A stretch of DNA of 64,000 bases from JAGOEY01 sp017997515 (GTDB lineage Bacteria; Pseudomonadota; Gammaproteobacteria; Burkholderiales; Burkholderiaceae_C), in contig CP111109.1 in the NCBI GenBank assembly GCA_026314275.1, positions 3,348,001 through 3,412,000 of the forward strand, in the 5' to 3' direction. The position numbers and the translations under genes were made by a program. The notes below the pieces were generated by a model. It was not told the origin of the DNA, did no database searches, and saw only the letters and a program-made list of their open reading frames with translations. Shown in pieces: positions 34,385 through 43,073 of the stretch. The stretch's first letter is position 1. Each line of letters opens with the position of its first letter.

Positions 34385-36058
34385 ATGAGTCTTCAAATTT
34401 CCGTTGCCCAGCTCAACTTCATGGTGGGCGACATGCCGGGTAATGCCCGGAGAATCATCGAAGCGGCGCACACGGCGTATGCGCAAGGGTCTCGGCTGCT
34501 GCTCACGCCTGAGCTGTCGATCTGCGGGTATGCGGCCGAAGACCTGTTCCTGCGCCCGTCCTTCATTGCTGCCTGTGATGATGCCGTGAAAACGGTAGCC
34601 ACTGAGCTCGCCGGGCTAAAGGACATGGTAGTGGTGGTGGGCCACCCCAGCGGCGGCGACACCCGCACCCGCTCGGTGGCGGTGCAAAAACGCTTCAACA
34701 TGGCCAGTGTGCTGCGCCATGGTGTGGTGGAGCAGACCTACGCCAAACGCGAGTTGCCCAACTACCAGGTGTTTGACGAGCGCCGTTATTTCTCGCCAGG
34801 GCAGGGTGTGTGTGTGTTTGAGGTGCAGGGCGTCCACGTAGGCCTGCTGGTCTGTGAGGATGCCTGGTTTGAAGAGCCTGCGCGCCTGGCCAAAGAGGCC
34901 GGGGCGGAAGTGCTGGCCGTCATCAACGCGTCGCCGTTCCACGTCGGCAAGGGCGGCGAGCGGGTGGCGCGTATGGCCGAGCGCGCACGCGCCACCGGGC
35001 TGCCACTCATCTATGCGCACTTGGTGGGTGGGCAGGACGAGGTGGTGTTTGACGGCGCATCGTTTGCGCTGCAGGCCGACGGCACGGTGGCCATGCAGGC
35101 CGAAGGTTTTAAGGAAAATCTGCCCTCCGTGCAGGTACAGCGTGCGCAAGGTGCTATTAATTTTGTAGTGGATGCCGCTGCCATTGCCGCACCCAGTGAA
35201 CCGCTGGCCCAGCTGTGGCATGCGCTGGTGTTGGGCGTGCGTGACTATGTGGGCAAGAACGGTTTCCCCGGCATCCTGCTGGGGCTGTCGGGCGGCATTG
35301 ACTCGGCGCTGGTGCTGGCCATTGCGGTCGATGCGTTGGGTGCCGCCAATGTGCGCTCGGTGATGATGCCGTCGCCGTACACGGCCGACATCTCCTGGAT
35401 CGACGCCCGCGACATGGCGCAGCGCATGAACGTGCGTTACGACGAAATTTCCATCGTGCCCGAGTTCGAGGCATTCAAGGCCTCGCTGGCCGCTGAGTTC
35501 AAGGGACTGCCCGAGGACACCACCGAAGAAAACATCCAGGCCCGCATCCGCGGTGTGATCCTGATGGCGCTGTCGAACAAGTTCGGCTCCATCGTGCTGA
35601 CCACCGGCAACAAGAGTGAAATGGCCACCGGCTACTGCACCTTGTACGGCGACATGGCCGGGGGTTTTGCCGTCATCAAGGACGTGGCCAAAACCACCGT
35701 GTTTGCGTTGGCGCGCTGGCGCAACCTGAACGATCCGTACGGCACGGGGGCCAACCCGATTCCCGACCGCATCATCACCCGCCCGCCCAGCGCCGAGCTA
35801 CGTCCCGACCAGACCGACCAGGACAGCCTGCCGCCGTATGAGGTGCTGGACGCCATCATCGAGCGCTATATGGAGAACGACCAGGCCATCGATGACATCG
35901 TGGCCGACGGGTTTGCAAGGGCTGATGTGGAACGGGTGGTGCGCCTGATCCGCATCAACGAGTACAAAAGACGCCAGGCGCCCGTAGGCATCCGGGTTAC
36001 CCACCGAAGCTTCGGCAAGGATTGGCGTTACCCTATCACCAGCAAGTTTCGCGCTTGA
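34385..36058 (+). CDS. nadE: Glutamine-dependent NAD+ synthetase
   Basis: A 557-residue bifunctional enzyme. The N-terminal nitrilase-type glutaminase domain has Glu in LLTPELSICGY, Lys in YAKRELPNY and Cys in LLVCEDAWF. The C-terminal synthetase domain has the P-loop LGLSGGIDSALV and TTGNKSEMATGYCTLYGD. It converts deamido-NAD+ to NAD+ using glutamine and ATP. ATG 34385 is the family start. glnB follows after 46 nt on the same strand, a frequent arrangement in betaproteobacteria. Confidence 0.95.
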   Translation: MSLQISVAQLNFMVGDMPGNARRIIEAAHTAYAQGSRLLLTPELSICGYAAEDLFLRPSFIAACDDAVKTVATELAGLKDMVVVVGHPSGGDTRTRSVAVQKRFNMASVLRHGVVEQTYAKRELPNYQVFDERRYFSPGQGVCVFEVQGVHVGLLVCEDAWFEEPARLAKEAGAEVLAVINASPFHVGKGGERVARMAERARATGLPLIYAHLVGGQDEVVFDGASFALQADGTVAMQAEGFKENLPSVQVQRAQGAINFVVDAAAIAAPSEPLAQLWHALVLGVRDYVGKNGFPGILLGLSGGIDSALVLAIAVDALGAANVRSVMMPSPYTADISWIDARDMAQRMNVRYDEISIVPEFEAFKASLAAEFKGLPEDTTEENIQARIRGVILMALSNKFGSIVLTTGNKSEMATGYCTLYGDMAGGFAVIKDVAKTTVFALARWRNLNDPYGTGANPIPDRIITRPPSAELRPDQTDQDSLPPYEVLDAIIERYMENDQAIDDIVADGFARADVERVVRLIRINEYKRRQAPVGIRVTHRSFGKDWRYPITSKFRA

Positions 36059-36104
36059 TTCCGCTCCGTCGGCATTCTTTCCACTTTTATTCCGCTTTAA
36101 ACCC

Positions 36105-36443
36105 ATGAAACAAATCACCGCCGTCATCAAACCATTCAAGCTCGAAGAAGTCCGCGAAGCACTCGCCGAATGTGGTGTGACCGGCCTGACCGTGACCGAA
36201 GTGAAAGGTTTTGGCCGCCAGAAGGGCCACACCGAGCTGTACCGCGGTGCGGAATACGTGGTGGACTTTTTGCCCAAGGTGAAGGTGGAAGTGGTCGTCA
36301 AGACCGAAGACGTGGACCGCTGCGTCGAAGCCATCGTCGCCGTGGCCCGCACCGGCAAGATCGGTGACGGCAAGATTTTTATCACCTCGGTGGAGCGTGT
36401 GGTGCGCATCCGCACGGGCGAAGAGGACGAAACCGCGATCTAG
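36105..36443 (+). CDS. glnB: Nitrogen regulatory protein P-II
   Basis: A 112-residue P-II protein. The T-loop reads KGHTELYRGAEYVVDF, with the uridylylation site Tyr51; VVKTEDVDRCVEAIV and ARTGKIGDGKIF are the B-loop and ATP-binding stretches. It senses 2-oxoglutarate and ATP/ADP and controls NtrB/NtrC and glutamine synthetase adenylylation. That matters here because two sigma-54 promoters appear in the nitrite cluster of the same window. Confidence 0.96.
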   Translation: MKQITAVIKPFKLEEVREALAECGVTGLTVTEVKGFGRQKGHTELYRGAEYVVDFLPKVKVEVVVKTEDVDRCVEAIVAVARTGKIGDGKIFITSVERVVRIRTGEEDETAI

Positions 36444-36444
36444 G

Positions 36445-36553
36445 CACACCCCCAGGCTGCGCGGACTTCGTTCCGCTTCCGCCTACCCCCTTGCAGGGGG
36501 CAACACCAGTGGACTGGCAGAGCCAGATCCACGGTGTTTGCTGGAAGGGCGCT
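36445..36553 (+). repeat. Intergenic repeat family B, copy 2
   Basis: Begins GCACACCCCCAGGCTGCGCG two bases after the glnB stop and runs through TTCGTTCCGCTTCCGCC, CCCCCTTGCAGGGGGC and TGCTGGAAGGGCGC. It is nearly collinear with the copy at 5801-5910, which also starts right after a stop codon. Confidence 0.85.
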
Positions 36554-36579
36554 TGTGCTGCGCACTTCGCTTTTGAAAC

Positions 36580-37170
36580 TTACAGCTTGTCTTCCAGCGT
36601 GTTGGGTACTTTTTGTACACCTGCCGCTTGCACCACGGCGCGCATGAGGGGCTCGACGGCGGTGTCTGTTTTGAACAGGGTCATCTGTGCTTCGCTCATG
36701 AAGCCGGCGCGGACGCTGTTGGCCAGGAACACCAGCAGTGCGTCGTAGTAACCGGCCACGTTCAGCACACCAATGGCCTTGTCGTGGTAACGCAGCTGGC
36801 GCCAGGTCCAGACTTCAAACAGTTCTTCGAAGGTGCCAATGCCGCCGGGCAGGGCGATAAAGGCGTCGCTGCGGTCGGCCATCAGGGCTTTGCGCTCGTG
36901 CATGGTGTCCACGACGTGGAGTTCGTCGCAGTGGGTGTTGGCCTGTTCCAGGTCCACCAGCGCCTTCGGGATGATGCCGACTACACGGCCGCCAGCGGCC
37001 TGGGTAGCTTCGGCCACGATACCCATCAGGCCATTGCGGCCACCACCATAGACCAGCTGGCCGCCGTGTTCACCAATCCATTGGCCCGTGGCGCGGGCGG
37101 CTTCGGCGTACACCGGGTCATTGCCCGGGCGGGAGCCGCAGTACACACACACTGAAAAATTCGGTTTCAT
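36580..37170 (-). CDS. LOG-family protein (cytokinin riboside 5'-monophosphate phosphoribohydrolase type)
   Basis: A 196-residue Rossmann-like protein. SVCVYCGSRPGNDPVYAEAA, LVYGGGRNGLMG and the PGGIGTFEELFEVWTW motif define the TIGR00730/LOG family, which hydrolyses nucleoside 5'-monophosphates to base and ribose phosphate. ATG 37170 overlaps the dgkA stop by 4 nt, so the two are coupled. In bacteria its role is usually assigned to nucleotide salvage or house-cleaning. Confidence 0.9.
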   Translation of the reverse strand: MKPNFSVCVYCGSRPGNDPVYAEAARATGQWIGEHGGQLVYGGGRNGLMGIVAEATQAAGGRVVGIIPKALVDLEQANTHCDELHVVDTMHERKALMADRSDAFIALPGGIGTFEELFEVWTWRQLRYHDKAIGVLNVAGYYDALLVFLANSVRAGFMSEAQMTLFKTDTAVEPLMRAVVQAAGVQKVPNTLEDKL

Positions 37171-37571
37171 GCAAAAAATCTCTGGAACAGCGCCGCGGCC
37201 CAGACCCCGGCGCACAACAACAAACTGAGCAGCACGGCAGCGCTGCCCATGTCCTTGGCCCGTTTGGACAAGGCGTGCCACTCGGGGCCAATACGGTCAA
37301 TCGCGGTTTCGATGCCGGTGTTGAGCAACTCCACCACCATCAGGATCACCACCGTGCCCGCCAGCAGTGCCACCTCAACCCAATTGCGGCCCAGCCACAG
37401 CGACGCGGGCAGCAGCACCATGGCGGCGATGGCCTCCTGGCGGAATGCAGTTTCGCCCCAGCCCGCCCGCAGACCGGCCAGCGAATACCCGGCGGCATGC
37501 CAGATGCGGTGCAGGCCGGTGCGGGTCTTCTGGGGGTTAACCGGGGAATTGGAAGGTGGGGGCGTTGCCAC
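37167..37571 (-). CDS. dgkA: Diacylglycerol kinase DgkA
   Basis: A 134-residue integral membrane kinase. HAAGYSLAGLRAGWGETAFRQE is the family N-terminal region, and VVELLNTGIETAIDRIG has the catalytic Glu and the metal-binding Asn/Glu, followed by KRAKDMGSAAVLLSLL. Three membrane segments are seen. It phosphorylates diacylglycerol to phosphatidate. It lies 3 nt after the RDD gene and overlaps the LOG gene, forming a leftward operon. Confidence 0.94.
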   Translation of the reverse strand: MATPPPSNSPVNPQKTRTGLHRIWHAAGYSLAGLRAGWGETAFRQEAIAAMVLLPASLWLGRNWVEVALLAGTVVILMVVELLNTGIETAIDRIGPEWHALSKRAKDMGSAAVLLSLLLCAGVWAAALFQRFFA

Positions 37572-37574
37572 GTC

Positions 37575-38141
37575 TCAACCCTTCCTGGGGGGTGGAGGGG
37601 CAACGGAGACAAGCCTCGTACCCGCCCAGGCGTCATGCCAGAACTGGCGTTGCGGGTGAAAGCGGCTCAGCAGCGCCCACACCAGCACCCAGCCGAAGGT
37701 GATGACGGCAATTTCGCCGCCCGGCAACCCAAAGGGCGCAGACACGGCCAGCGGAGGCAGCAGCCAGATCCAGCTCAGCGCATACCGCAGCAGCGCGCGC
37801 GGCTGTGACACGGACGCACCATGGCGGTCCACCAGGCGGATATGCCAGGTTTTCATGGCCAGGGTCTGGCCTTTGGACCAGAACCAGGTGAAGTAGATAC
37901 CAAACACCACAAACAGGAAGGCCTGTAATGCGTGGCGGTTGTCCATGGCGTTGCGCGTCTGGCTCAAAGTGCCAAACAGGTAACCGGCGATGAACACAAC
38001 GCCGAACATCAACATGCCTTCGTACATCCAGCAGCTCATCCGGCGGCGGAGGTTGGGTGCTATCAAATGTGTTGCACCTTGCGCCCGGCTGGCGGGCGCT
38101 GGAGGCACTTTTTGTGTTGAAGATGGGAGATCGGAGGGCAT
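37575..38141 (-). CDS. RDD-family membrane protein
   Basis: A 188-residue RDD protein. It has membrane segments in MLMFGVVFIAGYLFG and FLFVVFGIYFTWFWSKGQT, then the RDD core (TLAMKTWHIRLVDRHG) and a third segment (YALSWIWLLPPLAVS). The N-terminal 25 residues before APNLRRRM are encoded by a family A repeat. ATG 38141 is the first reasonable start; a later start is possible. It is the first gene of the RDD-dgkA-LOG unit. Function is unknown; ion or small-molecule transport has been suggested for the family. Confidence 0.82.
   Translation of the reverse strand: MPSDLPSSTQKVPPAPASRAQGATHLIAPNLRRRMSCWMYEGMLMFGVVFIAGYLFGTLSQTRNAMDNRHALQAFLFVVFGIYFTWFWSKGQTLAMKTWHIRLVDRHGASVSQPRALLRYALSWIWLLPPLAVSAPFGLPGGEIAVITFGWVLVWALLSRFHPQRQFWHDAWAGTRLVSVAPPPPRKG
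38058..38114 (+). repeat. Family A repeat, copy 6, inside the RDD gene
   Basis: TGCTATCAAATGTG, then TTGCGCCCG-GCTG-GCGGGCGC stem, then TGGAGGCACTTTTT. It is in the orientation opposite to the gene and supplies codons for the RDD protein N-terminus. Confidence 0.75.
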
Positions 38142-38277
38142 GGAGCGGTGGCAGGGCTCAGGCGCGTGCTGCGCAGGCCGTGAAACAAGGGATGCAGTAT
38201 TGTGCCTGCGCCCGGGGTGGGCTTCTGCCAGGCACAAGGTTCAGTCGGTCAGTCGCGTGGCTGTCTGGCCCTGTGTC

Positions 38278-39072
38278 TCAGAGCTTGCGGGCGTCGGCGG
38301 CGGGCGGCACCTGTGGCAGCAAGGTGCGGCTGGCCGGGGTGTTGTTGCCGTCGTTTGTGACAACCGGTTTGGGTGGCACCACCACCATTTTTTGCGGTGC
38401 AACAGGTTTGATGGCGATGGCCGCCCCGGCAGGCTTTTTGGTCGCGCCTGCGGCCAGCTTCTGCTTCTCTTCTGCGCTCAGCGCCTGGTAGGCCTCCCAC
38501 TGGGCCTTCTTGTCGTCCGGCGCGAGTTTGTTGGTTTCGGCAAAGTTCAGCCGGGCCTGGTTACGTTGCTGCACGCTCAGCGCAGCCCAGTCGGTCATGC
38601 GGCTGTGCAGCTTTTCCTGCTCGGGCGCGGGCAGCTTGTGGAAGTTGTGCGACAGGGTGATCCACTTGCGGCGTTGCTGTTCGCTGATTTCAGTCCAGCG
38701 TCCTGCCAATGGGCCCAAAGCCTGCTGTTGGGATGGTGTGAGCTCGGTCCAGGCGGGGCGTGCGGCCAGGGCGGCTGCACTGGGTTTGGGCGGCGCAACG
38801 GCAATGGCTTTGGGGGCCACGGGGGCAGGGGGGGCGACCACCACGGGTTCGGTGGGCACCTGTTCCCGAACAGCGCTGGGTGGCGCGGGGGGGGCGATGG
38901 GCGTTGTGGGCAGTGCTGCAGGGGCGCTTGTGGCACTGGCGGCCATACCGGGGACTGCAGCAGCCGCAGGGTCGGTTTCTGCCTGCGCGGCAGGAAGCAG
39001 CAGGCACAACACGGCAGCGCGCATGGGCCAGGCAGACCGCATCGGGGCGGGGGAGTGCTTCACGGAGCGCAT
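38278..39072 (-). CDS. DUF3106 secreted/periplasmic protein
   Basis: A 264-residue protein. A hydrophobic signal segment (AAVLCLLLPAAQA) precedes a long Pro/Ala-rich region (about 35-105). The core has two copies of a helical pattern: WTELTPSQQQALGPLAGRW then ISEQQRRKWITLSHNFHKL, as in DUF3106 proteins. It lies 24 nt after the DUF3619 gene in the sigma-factor operon. Function is unknown; the envelope location follows from the signal segment. Confidence 0.85.
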   Translation of the reverse strand: MRSVKHSPAPMRSAWPMRAAVLCLLLPAAQAETDPAAAAVPGMAASATSAPAALPTTPIAPPAPPSAVREQVPTEPVVVAPPAPVAPKAIAVAPPKPSAAALAARPAWTELTPSQQQALGPLAGRWTEISEQQRRKWITLSHNFHKLPAPEQEKLHSRMTDWAALSVQQRNQARLNFAETNKLAPDDKKAQWEAYQALSAEEKQKLAAGATKKPAGAAIAIKPVAPQKMVVVPPKPVVTNDGNNTPASRTLLPQVPPAADARKL

Positions 39073-39096
39073 GCAGTCAGTGTCTCTCGGTATCTC

Positions 39097-39537
39097 TTAA
39101 TGGGTATCGCTGTGGCTGGTCTTGAGAAACTGCACAAAGCCGGGGTCGGCGTACGCGTCGGGCGGCAGGTCGTCGGTCAGCAGGGCAGCGTCCACTTCGG
39201 CAAGTTCGGTCAGGCGGTCGTCGTCCTGAATGATGTTGATGGCTACCAAGCCTGCCACCAGCGCAATCAGGGGCAGGGCGGAAGCAAATTGGCGCCACAG
39301 ACTGAAACCGCCACCGCCGCCCAGAGTCAGTGTGGCGGAGTTGCCGGACGTATGCACAGCGGGGGCGGTTTGCAGGGAAACCACCTTGCGTTTGGCCAGG
39401 GCCTGCATCCGGGCTGCACGCAGCCGCTCCGAGATGTCGTAAGGCAATTCACCCGTGCTGGCCGTGAGGCGCTGGGTGATGTGGAGGGCGTACTGCTGTT
39501 GCAGCGCTTCGCTCCGGTGGTGGTCTGGCTTGTTCAT
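39097..39537 (-). CDS. DUF3619 membrane protein, possible anti-sigma factor
   Basis: A 146-residue protein with a cytoplasmic N-terminal part (EALQQQYALHITQRLTASTG), one membrane segment (FASALPLIALVAGLVAINII) and an acidic tail facing the periplasm. The start overlaps the sigma-factor stop by 4 nt. This topology and position suit an anti-sigma factor for the ECF sigma gene, though DUF3619 is not proven to be one. Confidence 0.83.
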   Translation of the reverse strand: MNKPDHHRSEALQQQYALHITQRLTASTGELPYDISERLRAARMQALAKRKVVSLQTAPAVHTSGNSATLTLGGGGGFSLWRQFASALPLIALVAGLVAINIIQDDDRLTELAEVDAALLTDDLPPDAYADPGFVQFLKTSHSDTH

Positions 39538-40091
39538 GCTTGTATTCCCTTTGCCGCCAGTGCCCGGCTGAGCGCGTGAACCGCCCGGGAGCAGTGTGTT
39601 TTGACGCTGCCTTCCGAGCAGCCCATGGCTGCTGCCGTCTCTGCGACGTTCATGTCTTCCCAGTAACGCATCAAGAAGGCTTCCCGTTGACGTGCGGGCA
39701 AAGCCTGGATCTCGATTTCGATCTCATGCAATATCTGCGCCCGCCGTGTGCTGTCTTCTGCGCTCTCTGAGCCTTCTGCACTCATTAAAGTTTCAAGAAT
39801 GTCGAAATTACCGTCTTCTCCGGCCACTTCGAAGTCACTCATGTTGGAAAACAGGGCATTGCGGGTTTTCTGGCGCCGGAACCAGTCAAGGGTGCAGTTC
39901 GACAGGATGCGCTGGAACAGCATGGGCAGCTCTTCCGGGGGCTTGTCACCGTAGTGTTCGGCCAGTTTCATCATGCTGTCCTGCACGATGTCGAGCGCTG
40001 CTTCGTCGTTGCGGACGTGGTAGACCGAGCGCTTGAATGCGCGTTTTTCCACACCCTTGAGGAAGTCGGAGAGTTCTTGTTCGGTTGCCAA
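39534..40091 (-). CDS. ECF-type RNA polymerase sigma factor
   Basis: A 185-residue sigma factor. Region 2 reads RSVYHVRNDEAALDIVQDSMMKLAE and FQRILSNCTLDWFRRQK; region 4 reads LPARQREAFLMRYWEDMNVAETAAAMGCSEGSVKTHCSRAV with a helix-turn-helix. The 40-residue spacer between regions is longer than usual and acidic. It starts an operon with DUF3619 and DUF3106 genes and is divergent from ilvI. Confidence 0.92.
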   Translation of the reverse strand: MATEQELSDFLKGVEKRAFKRSVYHVRNDEAALDIVQDSMMKLAEHYGDKPPEELPMLFQRILSNCTLDWFRRQKTRNALFSNMSDFEVAGEDGNFDILETLMSAEGSESAEDSTRRAQILHEIEIEIQALPARQREAFLMRYWEDMNVAETAAAMGCSEGSVKTHCSRAVHALSRALAAKGIQA

Positions 40092-40153
40092 GAGAAGAGT
40101 GTGGCCTGGGGTTCAGCCGTGTGTGGGATGTTGTGTGGTTTTTGCGTGGACAA

Positions 40154-40251
40154 GCGTGCTTTTTTGCACGTTTTCGGGGCGGATTATGGCACTCCCATTT
40201 AGATTTTTGGGGTGGCCTCGGGTTTCTGCGGGGCGTAATGCCATAATCCGC
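40154..40251. promoter_or_regulatory. Divergent promoter region with a 13-bp inverted repeat (sigma gene / ilvI)
   Basis: GCGGATTATGGCA (40179-40191) and TGCCATAATCCGC (40239-40251) are perfect inverse copies 47 nt apart. Each contains TGCCATAAT, which reads as an extended -10 element (TGn then CATAAT), one pointing each way. A small hairpin (GCGTGC/GCACGT) lies at 40154-40173 in the sigma-gene leader. The remaining leader to 40400 shows nothing else that I can support. Confidence 0.55.
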
Positions 40252-40400
40252 GTTGCAATTCAAAAAAGCAAACGGGTCACGGTCCGGCGAAGCAAGCTAT
40301 CTCGCTCATGTCCATGGTCCAAAGTTTCAACACGGCCTCACAAGGGCGCAGTGAAGAAGCACCCAAGGTTTTTCGTCAGAGAAATTCACAAAGGTTCATC

Positions 40401-42182
40401 ATGGAAATCACCAAAGCCGAAATCGCTTCGGCAGCAGCAGCCGTCCCCCCGTCCGCAGAACCGCAGGACCTTCGCGGGGCCGAAATTCTCGTCAAGTCTT
40501 TACAGGCTGAAAACGTCCAGTACATCTGGGGTTACCCAGGCGGCGCTGTCCTGCACATCTACGACGCGTTCTACAAACAAGACACCATCCAGCATGTGCT
40601 GGTGCGCCATGAACAGGCCGCCGTCCACGCCGCCGACGGGTACGCCCGTGCCACGGGTGAAGTGGGTGTGGCGCTGGTCACGTCCGGCCCCGGGCTGACC
40701 AATGCCGTGACCGGCATTGCGACGGCCTACATGGACAGCATTCCGCTGGTGATCATCAGCGGCCAGACATCGGTTGCCGCGATCGGCACCGATGCGTTCC
40801 AGGAATGTGACACCGTGGGTATCACGCGCCCCATCGTCAAGCACAACTTCCTGGTCAAGGATGTGCGCCAGATGGCCGAGACGCTGAAAAAAGCCTTCCA
40901 CATCGCCCGCACCGGCCGGCCCGGCCCGGTGGTGGTGGACATCCCGAAGGACGTGTCCTTCAACAAGACCAGCTACACCGGCCACCCCAAAACGGTGGAA
41001 ATGCGTTCTTACAACCCGGTGCGCAAGGGCCACGGCGGCCAGATCCGCAAGGCGCTGCAGCTGCTGATGGCGGCCAAGCGGCCCTATATCTACACCGGTG
41101 GTGGTGTGTTGCTGAGCAACGCCTCCAATGAACTCCGGACCCTGGTGGACATGCTGGGTTACCCGGTCACCAATACGCTGATGGGCCTGGGCGCTTACCC
41201 TGCGTCGGACCGCAAGTTCCTGGGTATGCTGGGCATGCACGGCACGGTCGAAGCCAACAACACCATGCAGCATTGCGACGTGCTGCTGGCCGTGGGCGCA
41301 CGTTTTGACGACCGGGTGATCGGCAACGTCAAACACTTCGCCCAGAACGAACGCAAGATCATCCATATCGACATCGACCCGTCGAGCATCTCCAAACGCG
41401 TGCGGGTGGATGTACCGATCGTTGGTGACGTGAAAGACGTGTTGACCGAGCTGATTGCGATGATCAAGGAGTCGGGCCTGAAGCCCGACACCAACGCCTT
41501 GGGCGGCTGGTGGGACACCATCGAAGGCTGGCGTAGCCGCGACTGCATGAAGTACAGCCTGGGCACTGGCGACGTGATCAAGCCCCAGTACGTGGTCGAA
41601 ACGCTCTGGAACATGACCAAGGACGCCGACACCTACATCACGTCCGACGTGGGCCAGCACCAGATGTGGGCTGCGCAGTACTACAAGTTTGACGAGCCGC
41701 GCCGCTGGATCAACTCCGGTGGCCTGGGCACCATGGGTGTGGGTATCCCCTACGCCATGGGCATCAAGCTGGCCAAACCCGAGTCCGAGGTTTTCTGTAT
41801 CACCGGTGAAGGCTCGGTGCAGATGTGTATCCAGGAGCTGTCGACCTGCCTGCAGTACAACACGCCGATCAAGATCGTGTCGCTGAACAACCGTTACCTG
41901 GGTATGGTGCGCCAGTGGCAGCAGATCGACTACGAAGGCCGCTACAGCAGCAGCTACATGGATGCCTTGCCAAATTTTGTGAAGCTCGCCGAAGCCTATG
42001 GCCACGTCGGCATGCTGATCGAAAAGCCCCAGGACGTGGAGCCCGCGCTGCGCGAGGCGCGCAAGCTCAAGGACCGCACAGTGTTCATGGACTTCCGCAC
42101 CGACCCGACGGAGAACGTGTTCCCCATGGTGCAGTCCGGCAAGGGCATCACCGAAATGCTGCTCGGCCCCGGAGATTTATAA
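40401..42182 (+). CDS. ilvI: Acetolactate synthase large subunit
   Basis: A 593-residue thiamine-diphosphate enzyme making acetolactate or acetohydroxybutyrate for valine, leucine and isoleucine synthesis. YIWGYPGGAVLHIYDA and VRHEQAAVHAADGYARATGE (catalytic Glu) form the N-terminal domain; GEGSVQMCIQELSTC with LNNRYLGMVRQWQ is the ThDP/Mg site. The frame is open further upstream to 40308, but ATG 40401 gives the family start. The small subunit follows after an unusually long 263-nt gap filled with repeats. Confidence 0.95.
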   Translation: MEITKAEIASAAAAVPPSAEPQDLRGAEILVKSLQAENVQYIWGYPGGAVLHIYDAFYKQDTIQHVLVRHEQAAVHAADGYARATGEVGVALVTSGPGLTNAVTGIATAYMDSIPLVIISGQTSVAAIGTDAFQECDTVGITRPIVKHNFLVKDVRQMAETLKKAFHIARTGRPGPVVVDIPKDVSFNKTSYTGHPKTVEMRSYNPVRKGHGGQIRKALQLLMAAKRPYIYTGGGVLLSNASNELRTLVDMLGYPVTNTLMGLGAYPASDRKFLGMLGMHGTVEANNTMQHCDVLLAVGARFDDRVIGNVKHFAQNERKIIHIDIDPSSISKRVRVDVPIVGDVKDVLTELIAMIKESGLKPDTNALGGWWDTIEGWRSRDCMKYSLGTGDVIKPQYVVETLWNMTKDADTYITSDVGQHQMWAAQYYKFDEPRRWINSGGLGTMGVGIPYAMGIKLAKPESEVFCITGEGSVQMCIQELSTCLQYNTPIKIVSLNNRYLGMVRQWQQIDYEGRYSSSYMDALPNFVKLAEAYGHVGMLIEKPQDVEPALREARKLKDRTVFMDFRTDPTENVFPMVQSGKGITEMLLGPGDL

Positions 42183-42240
42183 GTAAATTGGCAGTTTGCG
42201 CAGGCCAGGTCTGCGCCAGCAGCTATCTTTTTTAACATCG
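42181..42240 (-). repeat. Family A repeat, copy 7, between ilvI and ilvH
   Basis: In leftward orientation: GTTAAAAAAGATAGCTG, CTGGCGCAG, ACCTGGCCTGCGCA, CTGCCAATTTAC. It starts at the ilvI stop codon. Confidence 0.65.
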
Positions 42241-42275
42241 ACTCTCCGCAGTCTCAGCTACGCGCCCCTCCCAGA

Positions 42276-42360
42276 GATACCGTGGAACCGGCTCCGCCGG
42301 GCCACTGGTATCGCCCCCTGCAAGGGGGTTGGCGAGAGCGTAGCGAAGCCTGGGGGTGAG
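42276..42360 (-). repeat. Intergenic repeat family B, copy 3 (inverted)
   Basis: Reading leftward it gives CTCACCCCCAGGCTTCGCTA, CCCCCTTGCAGGGGGC, ACCAGTGG and CGGTATC, the reverse-complement pattern of the copies at 5801 and 36445. Confidence 0.75.
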
Positions 42361-42445
42361 TCAAAACCTTGACGAATCTATTGTTTGCCGAGCCCGCGTA
42401 TTACCGTACACGGGGGAGGGCAGCGAAAAGAGGAATCTTTCATTT

Positions 42446-42937
42446 ATGAAACACATCATTGCTGTCTTGCTGGAAAACGAACCCGGTGCGCTTTCCCGCG
42501 TGGTGGGCCTGTTTTCGGCCCGTGGCTACAACATCGAGAGCCTGACCGTTGCGCCAACCGAGGACTCGAGCCTCTCGCGCATGACCATCCAGACCACAGG
42601 CTCTGACGACGTCATCGAGCAGATCACAAAACACCTGAACCGGCTGATTGAAGTCGTCAAGGTGGTGGACCTGACCGAAGGTGCCTATACCGAGCGTGAA
42701 CTGATGATGGTCAAGGTGCGTGCGGTGGGCAAGGAACGCGAGGAAATGATGCGGATGGCCGAGATCTTCCGCGGCCGCATCATCGACGTGACCGACAAGA
42801 GTTACACCATTGAACTCACCGGTGACCAAGCCAAGAACGACGCGTTCCTGCACGCGATCGAACGTTCGGCCATTCTGGAGACGGTGCGCACCGGCGCCAG
42901 CGGCATTGGCCGGGGTGAGAGAATACTGCGCATTTGA
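42446..42937 (+). CDS. ilvH: Acetolactate synthase small (regulatory) subunit
   Basis: A 163-residue subunit. The N-terminal ACT domain reads KHIIAVLLENEPGALSRVVG and ARGYNIESLTVAPTEDSSLS and binds valine for feedback inhibition; the C-terminal domain runs from VRAVGKEREEMMRM. AAGAGGA (42428-42434) supports ATG 42446. It forms the holoenzyme with IlvI. Confidence 0.95.
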   Translation: MKHIIAVLLENEPGALSRVVGLFSARGYNIESLTVAPTEDSSLSRMTIQTTGSDDVIEQITKHLNRLIEVVKVVDLTEGAYTERELMMVKVRAVGKEREEMMRMAEIFRGRIIDVTDKSYTIELTGDQAKNDAFLHAIERSAILETVRTGASGIGRGERILRI

Positions 42938-43073
42938 TTTTGAACATCCGGGCGCGTTTTGACGGGCTCAACACGACCGGATCCCTGGTGCGGCGGCTTT
43001 TTCCGAGCATTCGCCCCGAGCCTGTCCTAGGGCGTTTTCGCCAATCCAACGACTTATACATACGGAGTACAGC

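Noticed and set aside
35147..35175. A further family A repeat inside nadE (GCTATTAATTTTGTAG)
   Set aside because: Only one end of the pattern is present and there is no GCGC stem or GAGGC end, so chance or a very decayed copy cannot be separated.
40500..42005. Open frame of 501 codons opposite ilvI
   Set aside because: Antisense shadow of a well-conserved enzyme gene.
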